DNA of 64,000 bases. It comes from Castor canadensis. Its lineage: Eukaryota > Chordata > Mammalia > Rodentia > Castoridae. A program made the position numbers and the translations under genes. The notes under the pieces were generated by a model. The model worked only from the letters and a program-made list of their open reading frames with translations, was not told the origin of the DNA and made no database searches. Shown piece after piece: positions 10,691 through 21,627 of the stretch (positions are counted from its first letter, which is position 1; the number at the start of each line of letters is the position of its first letter). The DNA is taken from assembly GCF_047511655.1 (NCBI RefSeq), contig NC_133396.1, forward strand, positions 130,705,490 through 130,769,489. The letters run 5' to 3'.

Positions 10691-13645
10691 GATCTACAGG
10701 ATCTGTTGGCATGTCACAGCTTATCATTATATAATAGAGTAATTTAAGTATTTTCTATTCCACTAGTCTGAGAGCTCTATGGAGCAAGGTGAATTTTTGT
10801 GCTGAGCCTAGTTCAACATTGTAGTGAAGGAAGAATGACACCTGGGCATCTTCTTGGCAAGCTGTGTCTGGTGTCCCTGCTCTGACAACCCCTTGCCCAC
10901 CCTCTCTCCCTGCCCAACAGGTCTCTCACTGCACAGCAAATGTAGGCCAGAGCAGGGAGCTGAGGCCAGAGCAGGGCTGTAGCCTGGAACAAAGGTCACT
11001 GGGAGAGTGGTGGAGGGGTGAGGATGGTGGCAGTGGGGAAGGGAATGTAGGGAGAAGGACATGCTTAACCAGTGGCCCCAAAGAATCTTGGGGCCAAAGA
11101 TAAGGAGGACAGATGTGATAGCAAGCAACAGGGAGATGGGAACTGGTGCCTAAAGGATAGGGAAATGGGCCTGGAAATATTTTTTCACGTGGTAGTTCCC
11201 TGACTAATGTTGGTGCTGATGCTCCTTGGAGGCTGTGGAGCTGGGAACAAATGGTCGAAGGTCCCAGTCTAGCTTCCTGTCCCTTTTGCAGCTTGACAGG
11301 GAAGAAATGGATGTGGGGAAGTGGAGATGTTGGGGTTGCAGGAGTGCAGGAGGATGGTGTGGGGGAGCAGGGCATGAATGTGCAGCAGGGAGAGCCAGAA
11401 GGGGACTGTGGCTGGAGTCCAACAGAGAAGTAAGAAGCAAGGGGGTCACAGGGAGGGGGGATACAGAGAACAGGGCTGCCCTCTTTTGACAAACAAGCTG
11501 TACATTCCTCTTTGTACACTAGTCATTCCTCCACTCCATGTCCTGGTCATCGTTCATGATTACTGTCCTCAAGAGGGCCTCCTACATGCTCACGGGCTGT
11601 CACTGCCACAATGGCTACAGCTTACCCTCAACTCCATCCACAAGTCACCTGTGGTGCACACATGCCTCCCTTCCTCCACTGCCCACACATTTGATTGGCT
11701 GACATCATGAGTGTGTACAGACACACATCTAAATACCTTTGACTGGTTGAAGATTTAGTCTTAAGATCTTAAGTCCTTCCCTGAAAGCCTTCTTGCTTCA
11801 TCATTCTTCTCCAATGTCTGACCTAGAGAGAGAAAATTCAGGTGATGCTGGGTTTTCATTGTAGCCCAATATATGTACAAGGACTTTATTCCAGTCCTTC
11901 CAACCAAAGCCTCCCTGACCCCGCTACCTCTGAGCCTGTTTGAAGGCCACTTAATCTCCCTAAATCTGGACATCTTTTTTCCTGTCAGGCACCATTCTTC
12001 AAAGCCTGTTTAAGGCCTGTCTGTGCCAGAAACCTTGTCTGTTAATTCCTCTTGACTCAGTTCCCTCCCACCTCCCCCATTCTCCCCCTTATCTCCTGCC
12101 CTCCCCTCATCATATGCCTGCACAGAGCCAGCCACGGACTGGGCTGCATGTCTTGCCATCCCACAAACACTCATTCACAATCCCTGTGAGCTGCCCAAGG
12201 AGAGAACATGGTCTTCCTCTCCCTCCACTATTCCCTTTAGCACCTTAGCCTGGGTGCTGCCCAGGAATTACTCAACCCTGTGCGTTTTGCCAGGACATGA
12301 GATCCTTAAGGACAGAGACCATCGCAGACTAAGCATATCACATGTTTACCAAATGACAGCATAAGGAATGGAGAAGGATGGACAGGGCGGTAAGAATGCC
12401 TAGCTCAATACTCTAGGCACAGGGGCAAAGCTCCTCACCCAACAAGGCCAGTTGCAAAACTTGAAACAGACCTTCCCTACTGATAGATCTACAGGTGGCT
12501 GCCCTTGACTGGTTGGAGAAGATTTAGCACCTCTTACTCTAGTAATGAATGAGCTGCCCAGGCTGTTAGTTGCTTTGTCCGTTTTTCTGCCAGGGATCCC
12601 ATGGTAAGGAGAGAAGAAACTACAACTATCAGGAGCAGGGAGGGCAGGTCTCCTACAGCAGGGAGTGGGGAGTCTGGAGTCAAAGAGAACATGGGTAAAT
12701 CAAGCCCCTGTCTCCAAGAAGCAAGAAGGCAAAGGGTCAGTAATAGAAAGAGAGTAATGTACTTATTTGCAACCTATTTTTAATAGCCCACAAACTTGCT
12801 TTGCTTGTAACCAAGGCCTGCTTTGCTCACAACCTGGGCCTGGCTGGGCTGCTGGGCAGGCTCATTCCAGTTGCCCCCTGCACAAGAATACCTCAAAGGT
12901 TACACCATCAAAGACAACTACTTCCAGCGACAGGCCTGGTGCTGCCCATGTGCTGTCATGTGGCTTTATAGCCAGCCCCAAAGAAAAGGGTGAAAAGAGA
13001 TCAGGACAGGTTTTCCAAAGAGGATGGGCATGGTAAGGAGAAAACTACTGAACAGGCTGGAAACAGGTTGTCCATTCGTAATGGCATTCAGCAACCAGTC
13101 TGGGGCCGCCGAGCCACCACCTCCAGTGCCATGATGCCGGAGGGCTGGGACATACAGTGATAGGTCATCTAGGGAGGTGAACTGTTGTTTGAATCAAAAT
13201 TCAAATTCTCATTGGTCCCTTCAACCTGTGTCCAGTGACCCTGGCTCTACCACAGACATCTCTGTGCCTCCTTCCTTTCTGGGAAGGTCAGTATGATGGT
13301 ATCTTCCTGCTCTGTGGGAGACAGATGCTGGGTTCAATGGATGGTCATCAGAACCTTTAGGCAGCAAGGTTGGCCCATGTGCCCCCAGTGGTGGGGTTGG
13401 GATGGTGAGGGTGGGGAACCACAGTTAAATTTCAATCATGTGGAATTCCTAATCCTAACTATAACTGGAGTTCTCAGAAGAATACAATGAACTCAAAACC
13501 TGCCCTTTCCAGAGAAAACCAGAAGCTTCCTTCCAAATCTAAAAAGGAAAGTTTGGATCTATGATCATAGGGAAAGGACTTTGCTCTTTCAAACTTCTTG
13601 GGAAGTTTGTAAGGAACGTGATGGACATTTTTCATTCCCGCAGTA
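10691..13645. other. Intergenic sequence, mostly unique
   Basis: No supported gene. Overlapping open frames at 10.8-11.7 kb on both strands come from GC-rich, stop-poor sequence and have no recognisable domains. A faint L2-like piece (gagatccttaaggacagaga) is at about 12,297. Confidence 0.5.
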
Positions 13646-13800
13646 GATGCTTTCATTTATTCATTTAACAAATATTTATTGAGCAACTTCTCAGTGCCAA
13701 ATATTGTGCAAGGTGCTGAGCTCCTGTGCTCAGTTTTCTGTTTAACTCACATTTTTGCAGAGGATATAAATGAAACAAGTGATTAGAACAAAGTGTAACA
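13646..13800 (-). mobile_element. L2 LINE 3'-end fragment
   Basis: attcatttaacaaatattta and gagcaacttctcagtgcc, then ttgtgcaaggtgctgag, are the reverse complement of the L2 3' end. The later part (ataaatgaaacaagtgatta) is diverged. Confidence 0.7.
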
Positions 13801-14204
13801 AAGGTGATAGTAGAGGACTGTCAGGAGTTGGCCGGAGGAGGAGGGGTTAAATAAGTGAAGAAAAGGTAGAAAGAAGCAGAGAGAACGGCAGTCATATGCA
13901 GAGGCTTCGGAGTGAAAGAAACACAGGTGTCCAAGAGGAAGTGAAGTAAGTCTGTCACATCTGAAATGATTCCTTGAGGCCCCTCCCCAGCAAGGATTTC
14001 TTAAACTGTTGAGCATCAGGCCTCAGCAACCATGTACCACTCAGTGATGAATTCCTTTGTGGCTGCTTCCTGGGTACACCAGAAAAGGCATAGTGAGCTG
14101 CTGTGGCCTCAACAGCAGAACATAAGGTGTTCGTGATGAGGTCAGTGTGAGGCTCCCTCCTTAGGGAGGCAGCTGTCTGAACTGTCAGGACTGAGCACAG
14201 TGTT

Positions 14205-14796
14205 TGGAAGACCATTCTTTTTTTTTTTTTTTGAGAACATAAAGAACAGATTTTTTTTCCCTTTTTCTTTTATTATTCATATGTGCATACAAGGCTTGGT
14301 TCATTTCTCCCCCCTGCCCCCACCCCCTCCCTTACCACCCACTCCGCCCCCTCCATCTCCCCCCCCAATACCCAGCAGAAACTATTTTGCCCTTATTTCT
14401 AATTTTGTTGTAGAGAGAGTATAAGCAATAATAGGAAGGAACAAGGGTTTTTGCTGGTTGAGATAAGGATAGCTATACAGGGCATTGACTCACATTGATT
14501 TCCTGTGCGTGGGTGTTACCTTCTAGGTTAATTCTTTTTGATCTCACCTTTTCTCTAGTACCTGTTCCCCTTTTCCTATTGGCCTCAGTTTCTTTTAAGG
14601 TATCTGCTTTAGTTTCTCTGCGTTAAGGGCAACAAATGCTATCTAATTTTTTAGGTGTCTTACCTATCCTCACCCCTCCCTTGTGTGCTCTCGCTTTTAT
14701 CATGTGCTCAAAGTCCAATCCCCTTGTTGTGTTTGCCCTTGATCTAATGTCCACATATGAGGGAGAACATACGATTTTTGGTGGAAGACCATTCTT
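14205..14796 (-). mobile_element. 5'-truncated L1 (3' UTR) with perfect 15-bp target-site duplication
   Basis: Identical flanks TGGAAGACCATTCTT lie at 14205-14219 and 14782-14796. The insert (14220-14781) starts with poly(T), then tattattcatatgtgcata, a C-rich tract (G-rich on the element strand), and L1 3' UTR sequence. On the - strand it is a retrotransposed L1 3' end. It is closely similar to the 23.07-kb copy and carries no intact ORF. Open frames here are antisense to the UTR. Confidence 0.92.
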
Positions 14797-15017
14797 GAAA
14801 CAGCACTCCCATCCCCACTCCAAACAGCAATCCTGCCCCTCAGTCAGTGCTCCCCAAAGGCTTCTGTTCATTCTTGGGGTGAGTAAGGCAGATTCCCCTT
14901 GTTTGGGCAGGTTCAGGTTGTACCTTCTTAGTCAGTCAGTGGAATACACAGAAATGCTCACACACCACTGCTGCCTGCTGAGGGGCCCACCCAGGCCTAT
15001 CCCTAAACACCTCTGTC
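14797..15017. other. Unique spacer
   Basis: Short unique sequence between the L1 and the split hAT relic. No gene was seen. Confidence 0.5.
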
Positions 15018-15432
15018 AGGTTCCAACAAACTATGGCCCACAGGTCAAATCTGTTCCATGCCTTTTTTTTTTTTTTTGCAGCAGCAGCAGCAGCACTGGG
15101 GGTTGAACTCAGAGCCTCATGCTAGCTAGACAGACTCTCTACCACCTGAGCCACACTTCCAGCCCTTTTTGTATTGGGTATTTTTAAGATAGGGTCTTGC
15201 AAACTATTTGCCAGGGCTGGCCTTGAACTGAGATCCTCCTGCTCTCTGCCTCCTGAGTAGCTAGTGAGCCACCAGCACCTGGCTTTCACAGCTCATTTTT
15301 ATAAATAAAATTTTATTGGAAACAGCTACATGAATTCATTTACATATCATCCATGGCTGCTTTGGTGTTGCAACATTGATTTGCATAAAATATTCACTTT
15401 CTGGCCCTTCATAGACGTTTGCAGAACACTGG
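15018..15432 (+). mobile_element. hAT-type (MER/Charlie-like) DNA transposon relic, split by a SINE
   Basis: The left piece (15018-15063) reads caggttccaacaaactatgg then cccacaggtcaaatc. The right piece (15286-15432) reads ataaataaaattttattgg, atccatggctgctttggtg and ctggcccttcatagacg, ending aacactgggc. Together they match a well-known nonautonomous mammalian element with 'ggcaaactatggcccgc' at one end. The ends are imperfect inverted repeats. Confidence 0.75.
15064..15285 (-). repeat. Composite SINE (tRNA part + B1 part, reversed) with CAG expansion
   Basis: Poly(T), then gcagcagcagcagcagcac, then ggggttgaactcagagcctc ... ctctaccacctgagccac (tRNA part), then gatagggtcttgcaaactat ... cctcctgagtagctag (B1 part). 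The (GCA)5 run lies where other copies read ggtggcac or similar, so it is a small expansion at the tail junction. Confidence 0.85.
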
Positions 15433-16174
15433 GCTAGATGAATGGTGTACTTTAAATCCTTTCATATAACTCAACAAGTCTCTGAAACCTGTTCCCAGAA
15501 ACCCCATCTCACCAAATGCTCTGGCCTCATAAATTGTCAAACTTAAGGCATATGGATGAGAAACATATCTACCCCCTTTCTGTGGAGATTTTTAAGAAGA
15601 GTGGTGAGCTGGGCATACCAAAGGGGTGTCCTCCAGAACTACAGGAAGTGGACTTCTTAATCTAACAGCCCTCTATGTGAGCTGACACCGGATGATAGAG
15701 GGATGATTCTGAAGGGCTGGCAAAAGATCATGAACAAATAGCAGCTGGGAAAGAAGAACTGGGTGGAAACAAGAATGGCTGGGCTTAGGGAGGCCAGGGC
15801 TGCTGGAGACCAGCAGGCAGGCTCCAGGCTCAGCCCTGTGACCTGTGAAATGGAGAGGCCCTGACAAGTGATGCTGTTTTCTGATGGTTGCCTCATCAGA
15901 ACCCCTAATCCTACAGTGCTGGCACACTCCTCTCCTGGTCCCACAATGACAGCTAAACTCAGACAAAAAGCACAGACCAGCCTGTAGGAGGGAATGGCAA
16001 GAGAAGCAAGTGAAGTGGGAGGGAGGAATCCTCCAGGGGTTGCTGCAAGGGCCTCCAGAGTTAATCACCCCCTTTTCGGGGAGGACTTCGTATACCTTGC
16101 TGGAGGAAGCGGGGATCTTCAGGTAGATGGAGCCTGAGGCTGATAACCATTCTTCTGGAAAGGCCCATCCTTTC

Positions 16175-16380
16175 TGAGTGGTTCAGAGCATGGACTCTGG
16201 AGCCCGATGGCCTGGGTTGAATAGCCTGCTCTGTCACTTCCTTGCCCTATGACTTTGGTCAAATAATTTAACCTCTCTACCCTTTTAAAATAATATTTGC
16301 TTCATAGGGTTTGGGGAAGTTCTAAATGACTTAATATTTGAATACTATATTAAGGAGTGGCTGTATAAGAGTAAGCTCTG
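16175..16380 (-). repeat. MIR SINE
   Basis: agagcatggactctggagcc, ctctgtcacttccttgccct and gtcaaataatttaacctctc are the reverse MIR consensus. Confidence 0.85.
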
Positions 16381-16477
16381 TATACACAATGGCTGCTGAA
16401 CTCATCCCACTTAACAAATCCGTCCCCTTAGCTTACATTCAATTGCTCTTGCTGAAGGCTCACAATTAAAATAAAGA

Positions 16478-16562
16478 TGGGGGTTGTAGCTCAGTGGAAG
16501 AACACATATCTTAGGTGTGTGAAGGACTAGGTTAGATCCCTAACGCTGAAAAAAAAAATAAA
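16478..16562 (+). repeat. ID-like tRNA-derived SINE
   Basis: ggggttgtagctcagtggaa, then ggttagatccctaacgctg and A10. A-box and B-box-like segments are present. It lacks the 7SL part and resembles the generic rodent ID head. Confidence 0.8.
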
Positions 16563-17089
16563 ATCAATAGTTGACAGAAGACAACAGATATTTCTTCTGA
16601 TTTCCAGCAGTATGGTGGGTCCTGATGGCTCAGGGTTTGGCTGAAGAGTATCGTCTAACTGTGGGAGGCAGAACATTCTGAGACATGGCAGCTGGTCTTC
16701 CTGCCTCCTTGGCACTTGGCTATCCCTATAGGCTCTCTTGGAGGCCTAAAAGGTTAGTCCACCAGAGTCCTGGTCTTTGCCCTAACAGATTCAAGAGAGT
16801 CTAGGGTTTCCACTTGGAGGTGTATGACTGTTCAAGACTCAGAGCAGTGTAAATCCCACCAGAGGCCAGAGAAAGAGAACAAGTGCTCAGAAGTGAAGCT
16901 GACATCTTGAGCACAATGATCCAGCTGCTCCCTTACAGGTAAAAATCTGCCCTGAGTGCCCAGTGGCGGCTTCTCCTGAGATGGGGCACTAGTCCCATCA
17001 GGCCTCTCTGCTCTAACACTAGCAACTGAAACCATTGAAACTTATTCCTCCCTCTCTTCTGATGTTTAGGGCCTTCCAAATTCTGGGTC

Positions 17090-17170
17090 CAAGTGTTCAT
17101 TAAGCACCCAATGTGTACCAGGCACTGTGTTAGGCATTTTACTCAGGTTGGGACATTTACAGGACTTAGC
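17090..17170 (+). repeat. MIR fragment
   Basis: ttaagcacccaatgtgtacc then aggcactgtgttaggcattt is the MIR head. Confidence 0.7.
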
Positions 17171-17689
17171 TAGAGCGAATGAGACCAAGTAAATGTGCCA
17201 GGGTCATCACACTGCCTTCCTCTTGGGGCTGCTTGTCAGGTGTCACAGGTGTCATGGGTAACTGCAGGAGGCCCTTCCTTCTCTGTTGCTGCCTGAATGT
17301 CCCTCCTAAATGTGGCAGGCCATCCCTGTCCCAGCCTGAGCCAGCTGCAGTTGGCTGTGATTAATGGTCTCTATTAACAGCATGTTGTAAACCGATCAAG
17401 GACTTGGTGCCTATGAGGTCTCACCTCAGCTAAATCCCATACCAGTGAATACGCTCTAACTCCTGACACCCCTGCCTCACCCAGCTTGAGAGTCATGGGC
17501 TCAGAGAATGACGTAATCTGAGGAATTCAAAACGCTTTGGAAGTAGAAAACAACCCTATTGAGCCTCTGGAGAAAAGGACCAAATCCTAAAACCTGGTTT
17601 CACATAGAAGGAGCCTCAGGGAGCCAGGATGGAAGCCCAGGTCAGGGAAGCAGGTTTTCAAAGCCTCAAAGAAGCTGAAGAGCTGCCTC

Positions 17690-17790
17690 TGGTCAACAGC
17701 TATGTGCCCTTAAGCAAGTCACGTCCCCTTGTCTGGGTCTCAGCATCCTTAACTGTTAAATGTAGGGTTGCCTCAAAGTGATTCCCAACC
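17690..17790 (-). repeat. MIR fragment
   Basis: gctatgtgcccttaagcaag and gtctgggtctcagcatcctt follow the reverse MIR core. Confidence 0.65.
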
Positions 17791-18364
17791 TTGTGTTCTA
17801 ATTTGCACACTTAACAATGGTTCCCATCATAGGAATCCTTACAGAAATCACTGTCCATGCCTCAGTTCCTGGGTCATTTCTTCATTCCTTAAGACAATTC
17901 TTAAAAATAAGCAGTCATGGACCACCTGGTCACCGCTGTCCTCTCCCCCTCCCCCCCACCTAGTACCTCATCTGCCTAAGCACCTAGGTCAGTTTCCTTC
18001 GAGTCAATTATAAACACATTTTTTTTTAAATGAAATCGGCATTCCTTGGGAGAATATCCCCAGCGAAGGATATGAGATTCCCAATCCAAAGAAACCCTCC
18101 ACTTCTGATACTTAATTTTCCAAACACTTTTTGGAGTCTCGTTTTTATCCTAAAGGGCAATTAGATTTATAGGGTTTAGCTTAACCCATTGTTCAGGTGA
18201 GAGAACCGAGGTTAGAAGATGTGGTGTGGTGAGCGGCAGCTGGGAGATTAGAACCGGGGAGGCTCAGGTGGTGGGTGGTGGGCTCTGTCCCTCAACGCCC
18301 CTGAGAAGTGAACAGAAAGCCTTTAAAACCAACAGATCCCTCCAGTTATGAATGCAATTTGAGG
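17791..18364. other. Unique intergenic sequence
   Basis: No gene or repeat recognised. This is the flank of the CpG-rich segment. Confidence 0.5.
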
Positions 18365-18990
18365 TAGGTAATCTCTCGCGTGTGAAGCGATTATGTGTAA
18401 AAGCAGCGGATTAGTGTCCCCGTGCTGCTACGTGTCCTGGGATCACCTCGCGTCCCGCCCCAGGGCGCGGAATGGAGACCTCAGGGCACAGCACCTTGCG
18501 GCCGGTGCCTGGAGCGCGGTGGCCAGCGCACCCTGCTGTGGGTCCCCTCCCCACCTCCAAGCCAGGTTTCTTTCTCCAAAATCCTTCCAGGCTCAGCTCC
18601 CGGCCGGGACAGGCCTGAGCGGAGGAGGAGTGGGAGGCGGCTGGAGGGCAGATGCCCGGGGAGATCTGACACATTTTTCCCCTGGGGTTAATTACTTCAG
18701 GGAGGGAATCTGAGCTGTGTCTGTCTCGGGCACAACAAGCCTTGTCGCCTAGTGGGCGAATCTTAATCTTTCTCAGGTGACAGCTGCTGGCCTGGGACAG
18801 AAATGACCTTATTCTGGGGGCGCCATCTGCCTCATAGGGTTGCGAACGCCCCAGGCGGTCCAGACCCGAGGCGGAGCCTCGCGCAATGGATTGATGGCGA
18901 TTGGACAGCTGGGGTGTCAGGTCACTGTAGGGCGGGGCTTGGCCTGAAAAAGGAATCCCTCCTTGGCCAACCCCACCCTGTGTAGCCCCG
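18365..18990. promoter_or_regulatory. Orphan CpG-rich segment (possible promoter/enhancer)
   Basis: CpGs are dense, especially at 18,375-18,540 (tctcgcg, ctcgcgtcccgcccc, gcgcgg, gcggccgg) and again at 18,600-18,960. The flanks have very few. Motifs include adjacent E-boxes CAGGTG/CAGCTG (about 18,775-18,787), an inverted CCAAT (gcgattgg, about 18,897) and GC boxes (ggcggggc). No exon is recognised on either side. A 206-codon open frame on the - strand covers it but shows no family resemblance and may reflect high GC. Confidence 0.5.
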
Positions 18991-19044
18991 ATGCAATGCA
19001 CTTGCCCTTTGCAAATATTTAACCTTTCCATTTTTGCACGGGCT

Positions 19045-19115
19045 TAATGGATCTCAGTGTCTAGCGCAGGGCTTGACACATAGTAGGCACCCGATACCTG
19101 TTTGTTGAAAGTACA
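19045..19115 (+). mobile_element. L2 3'-end fragment
   Basis: tagcgcagggcttgacacat then agtaggcacccgatacctg and tttgttgaaag match the L2 3' terminus. Confidence 0.75.
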
Positions 19116-19284
19116 AGTTCATCATCCAGTCTGTCTCCTAGGGGAGTCGTGTTCCTAGACGAGTGGGCATTTCATCACACAGCTATGACATGTCACAGGT
19201 GGTGCAATTGGTAGAAAGTTAAGCAACCAGATGAGGGTGTTTTCTTATAAAGATAAATTAGGATAGTTTGAAAATTATTTCTAT

Positions 19285-19405
19285 AGTATTGTGGCAATCT
19301 GTAGTCCCAGCTACTCAGGAGTCTGAGGCTGGAAGATCTGTTGGGGCCAGGCTTGACAACAGAGTAAGACCCCCATCTCTTAAAATTGGGAAAACAAAAA
19401 ATAAG
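19285..19405 (+). repeat. B1-like SINE
   Basis: ctgtagtcccagctactcag, gtctgaggctggaagatctg and caacagagtaagaccccc, with an A-rich tail. It lacks the tandem duplication seen at 9.66 kb. Confidence 0.8.
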
Positions 19406-20449
19406 CAAAACAAAAACATAATGCTCACTTGTTTCCTGAGTGAGAGAGAAGAGGACAGCGACCATGGGGGGAGGAGATGTTGGTTCTTTGGCCCTAGCTA
19501 GTAACAGCTTCTGATTTTTATCTTGGGAAATGACCCTGGGTCTGCCAGCAAGGTGTCCTGTCCCTTTCTGCCAAGGGACAGGCGTGAGAGCAGTTCAGTC
19601 CATGGAACTGCCTCTCGTCTGGACTTTATGTAAGGATGGGCACCCATCACAGCCAGCTCACCCCTGGAGGATTCTCTAGTTTCCTCTCTCTTCATGCCTA
19701 GTTTTTTCAACCACTTCTTAGATGTGTATTTCCCACCTCGATGAACTCCTGTTTTCCTTAGGTTAGCCAGTCTGTTTCTGTGGCTTACAATCAAAACATC
19801 CAGCAATTAATTCTTTCTTTAGAAAGCCTGGCAAAATATTCTTTCTATTCCTAAACCTTTTGGAGTCGTGCATGACAAATTCTACTCCTCTTCCACATGA
19901 CAACCCTTCAGATGGGCTGGAGACGGCCATCATACCTCTCCCCTGCCCAGTTTCTCTCTTTCCCAACTGTTCCTCCTTTGGGGTTTGAGGTCTTCACCAC
20001 ACTGGCTACTGGCCTCTAAATGTACTCTCGTCTGTGCTTGACATGGCATGTCCCCATTGGACCAGAGCACCCAACTGTAGGCTGCTGGTACAGAGTGAGC
20101 TGGATCATCATTGCTTTTACTCTAGATAAAATGAGTTATTAGGCCCTAAGCATTGCTAAGTCAGCCTGAGGTCACATTTGCTTGTTCTTGTCAGCCACAT
20201 TACACTGTCTTGTCCTCTGAGGCACCCTCAATTACACTCCCTTATCTCTCTTAGCTTATGTTCCTGGAAACTGAGACAGACTTCATTTCAACCTCCCAAG
20301 ATCTTTTGGATCCTGATCTTCCCTTTTCCTGAACCCTCTTCCCCACCCCACCTCTGCACATACACAGAGCTTTGTGGTTTCTGTAATGTCCTAAGCATGC
20401 ACTCTTTTCATCCAAGTTGTTTACCTAAATGTGTACTCCCTAAAACACA

Positions 20450-20451
<2 letters not shown>
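19406..20451. other. Unique intergenic sequence
   Basis: No gene or repeat recognised. Confidence 0.5.

Positions 20452-20506
<55 letters not shown>
20452..20506 (+). repeat. (CT)n microsatellite, about 27 units
   Basis: 55 bp of uninterrupted CT/TC. A purine/pyrimidine mirror repeat of this length could form H-DNA. It is likely length-polymorphic. Confidence 0.97.
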
Positions 20507-20509
<3 letters not shown>

Positions 20510-20649
20510 GTGCTTACCAGGACACTAAACACCCCCCATTTTAGTCAGAAAACCACTACATGAATCTGAAACTGTTTGAGATTATCTCTAGTCCCACAAA
20601 ATGCACCTCCACGTGTTCACATAGGACTTTGGGTGCTGATAGTACTGAG

Positions 20650-21190
20650 TACTGTATTGCTCAGCGATTCCACTCATACTTCTATACCTGAGACAAGTGT
20701 GTGTGTTCACCAAAGACATTTACAGTAGGACCATCTTCGTTTACAATAGCCCCAAACTGGACACAACCCAAATGTCCACATGCAGGAGAATGGATAAGTC
20801 AATTATGATGTGTTCTTGCAGTGGAATTCTATTTGTCAAGGCAAAGGAATGAACTACTGCTATATGCAACAACATAGGTGATTTTCATAGACGTAGTGAT
20901 GAGCCAAAAAGCCAGACAGAGATGAAGAATAGATCATGCACGACTTAATTACAAGACATGCAAAGCCAGGCAAGACCAATCCATGTTGACAGGGCTGAGG
21001 ATACCAGATACCCAGTGGGAGAGTGGGGAACACCCTATTGGAACAGGTCACGGAGAACTTTCTGGGGAAGGGGAAATGGTTTATATCCACACTTACGCAA
21101 GTGTATACATAGGAAGGACAAAGTCTATTGAACTGTTTGATGAAGATCTGTTTATTTTATCGTATAGTAATTGCAAGTCAATACTGATGT
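20650..21190 (+). mobile_element. Old L1 fragment: ORF2 C-terminal end and 3' UTR
   Basis: ctcagcgattccactcatac, gccccaaactggacacaacc, aaatgtccacatgcaggaga and aaggaatgaactactgctat mark the conserved 3' end of L1 ORF2, followed by diverged L1M-type 3' UTR. It is broken by many stops and is not coding. Confidence 0.8.
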
Positions 21191-21211
21191 ATGAAATATG
21201 TGTACCTATAA

Positions 21212-21311
21212 GGGCTGGAGATGTGGCTCAAGTGGTAGAGCACCTGCCTGGTAAGCACAAGGTCCTGAGTTCAAATTCTAATACTGCTAAAAAGAAAAAG
21301 AAAAAAAAAGT
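21212..21311 (+). repeat. tRNA-derived SINE (beaver-type)
   Basis: gggctggagatgtggctcaa, gtggtagagcacctgcctgg and gtcctgagttcaaattc, with an A-rich tail. Clear A and B boxes, and little diverged. Confidence 0.9.
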
Positions 21312-21414
21312 GCTTATCAAAGTAGAAAATTCTTTACCATGCTCTCTGTGATTCTTCAATGAATCATTACACACTCACACTTTGTGAAATAGCAATCTAG
21401 TTTGATGCTTTCAT

Positions 21415-21510
21415 TGTACAGTTTGGAAAGATCCAGAGCCTTGCTAAAAGTCCCACACAGACTTAACAACAGAACTGGCAAAGAACCAGGGCTCCTGATA
21501 TCCAGGCTCA
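21415..21510 (+). repeat. MIR fragment (3' part)
   Basis: gtacagtttggaaagatcc ... cttgctaaaagtcccacaca and cagggctcctgatatccagg resemble the MIR lower half. Confidence 0.5.
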
Positions 21511-21537
21511 AGTTTTACATACTTTGAAATTCATCCT

Positions 21538-21627
21538 GGTTTGGATTTTTTGGTGGTACTGGGATTTGAACCCAGTGGTTTGTGCTTGCTATTCAGGTGC
21601 TCTACCACTTGAGCCATGCTTCCAGCA
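21538..21627 (-). repeat. tRNA-derived SINE, reversed
   Basis: tggtggtactgggatttgaa, ccagtggtttgtgcttgct and ctctaccacttgagccatgc form the reversed tRNA-type unit. It abuts the 5' LTR of the MaLR element exactly. Confidence 0.85.

Noticed and set aside
10926..11519. 197-codon - strand open frame with overlapping + strand frames
   Set aside because: Proline/serine-rich translation of GC-rich repeat-poor DNA, with no family resemblance on either strand.
14636..15106. 156-codon + strand open frame, and the similar - strand frame at 22,881-23,162
   Set aside because: Both read antisense through L1 3' UTR copies. Their similarity is due to the shared repeat, not a gene family.
18411..19031. 206-codon open frame on the - strand over the CpG-rich segment
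   Set aside because: No recognisable domain, composition follows local GC content, and several overlapping frames are equally open. Kept only as a regulatory candidate.
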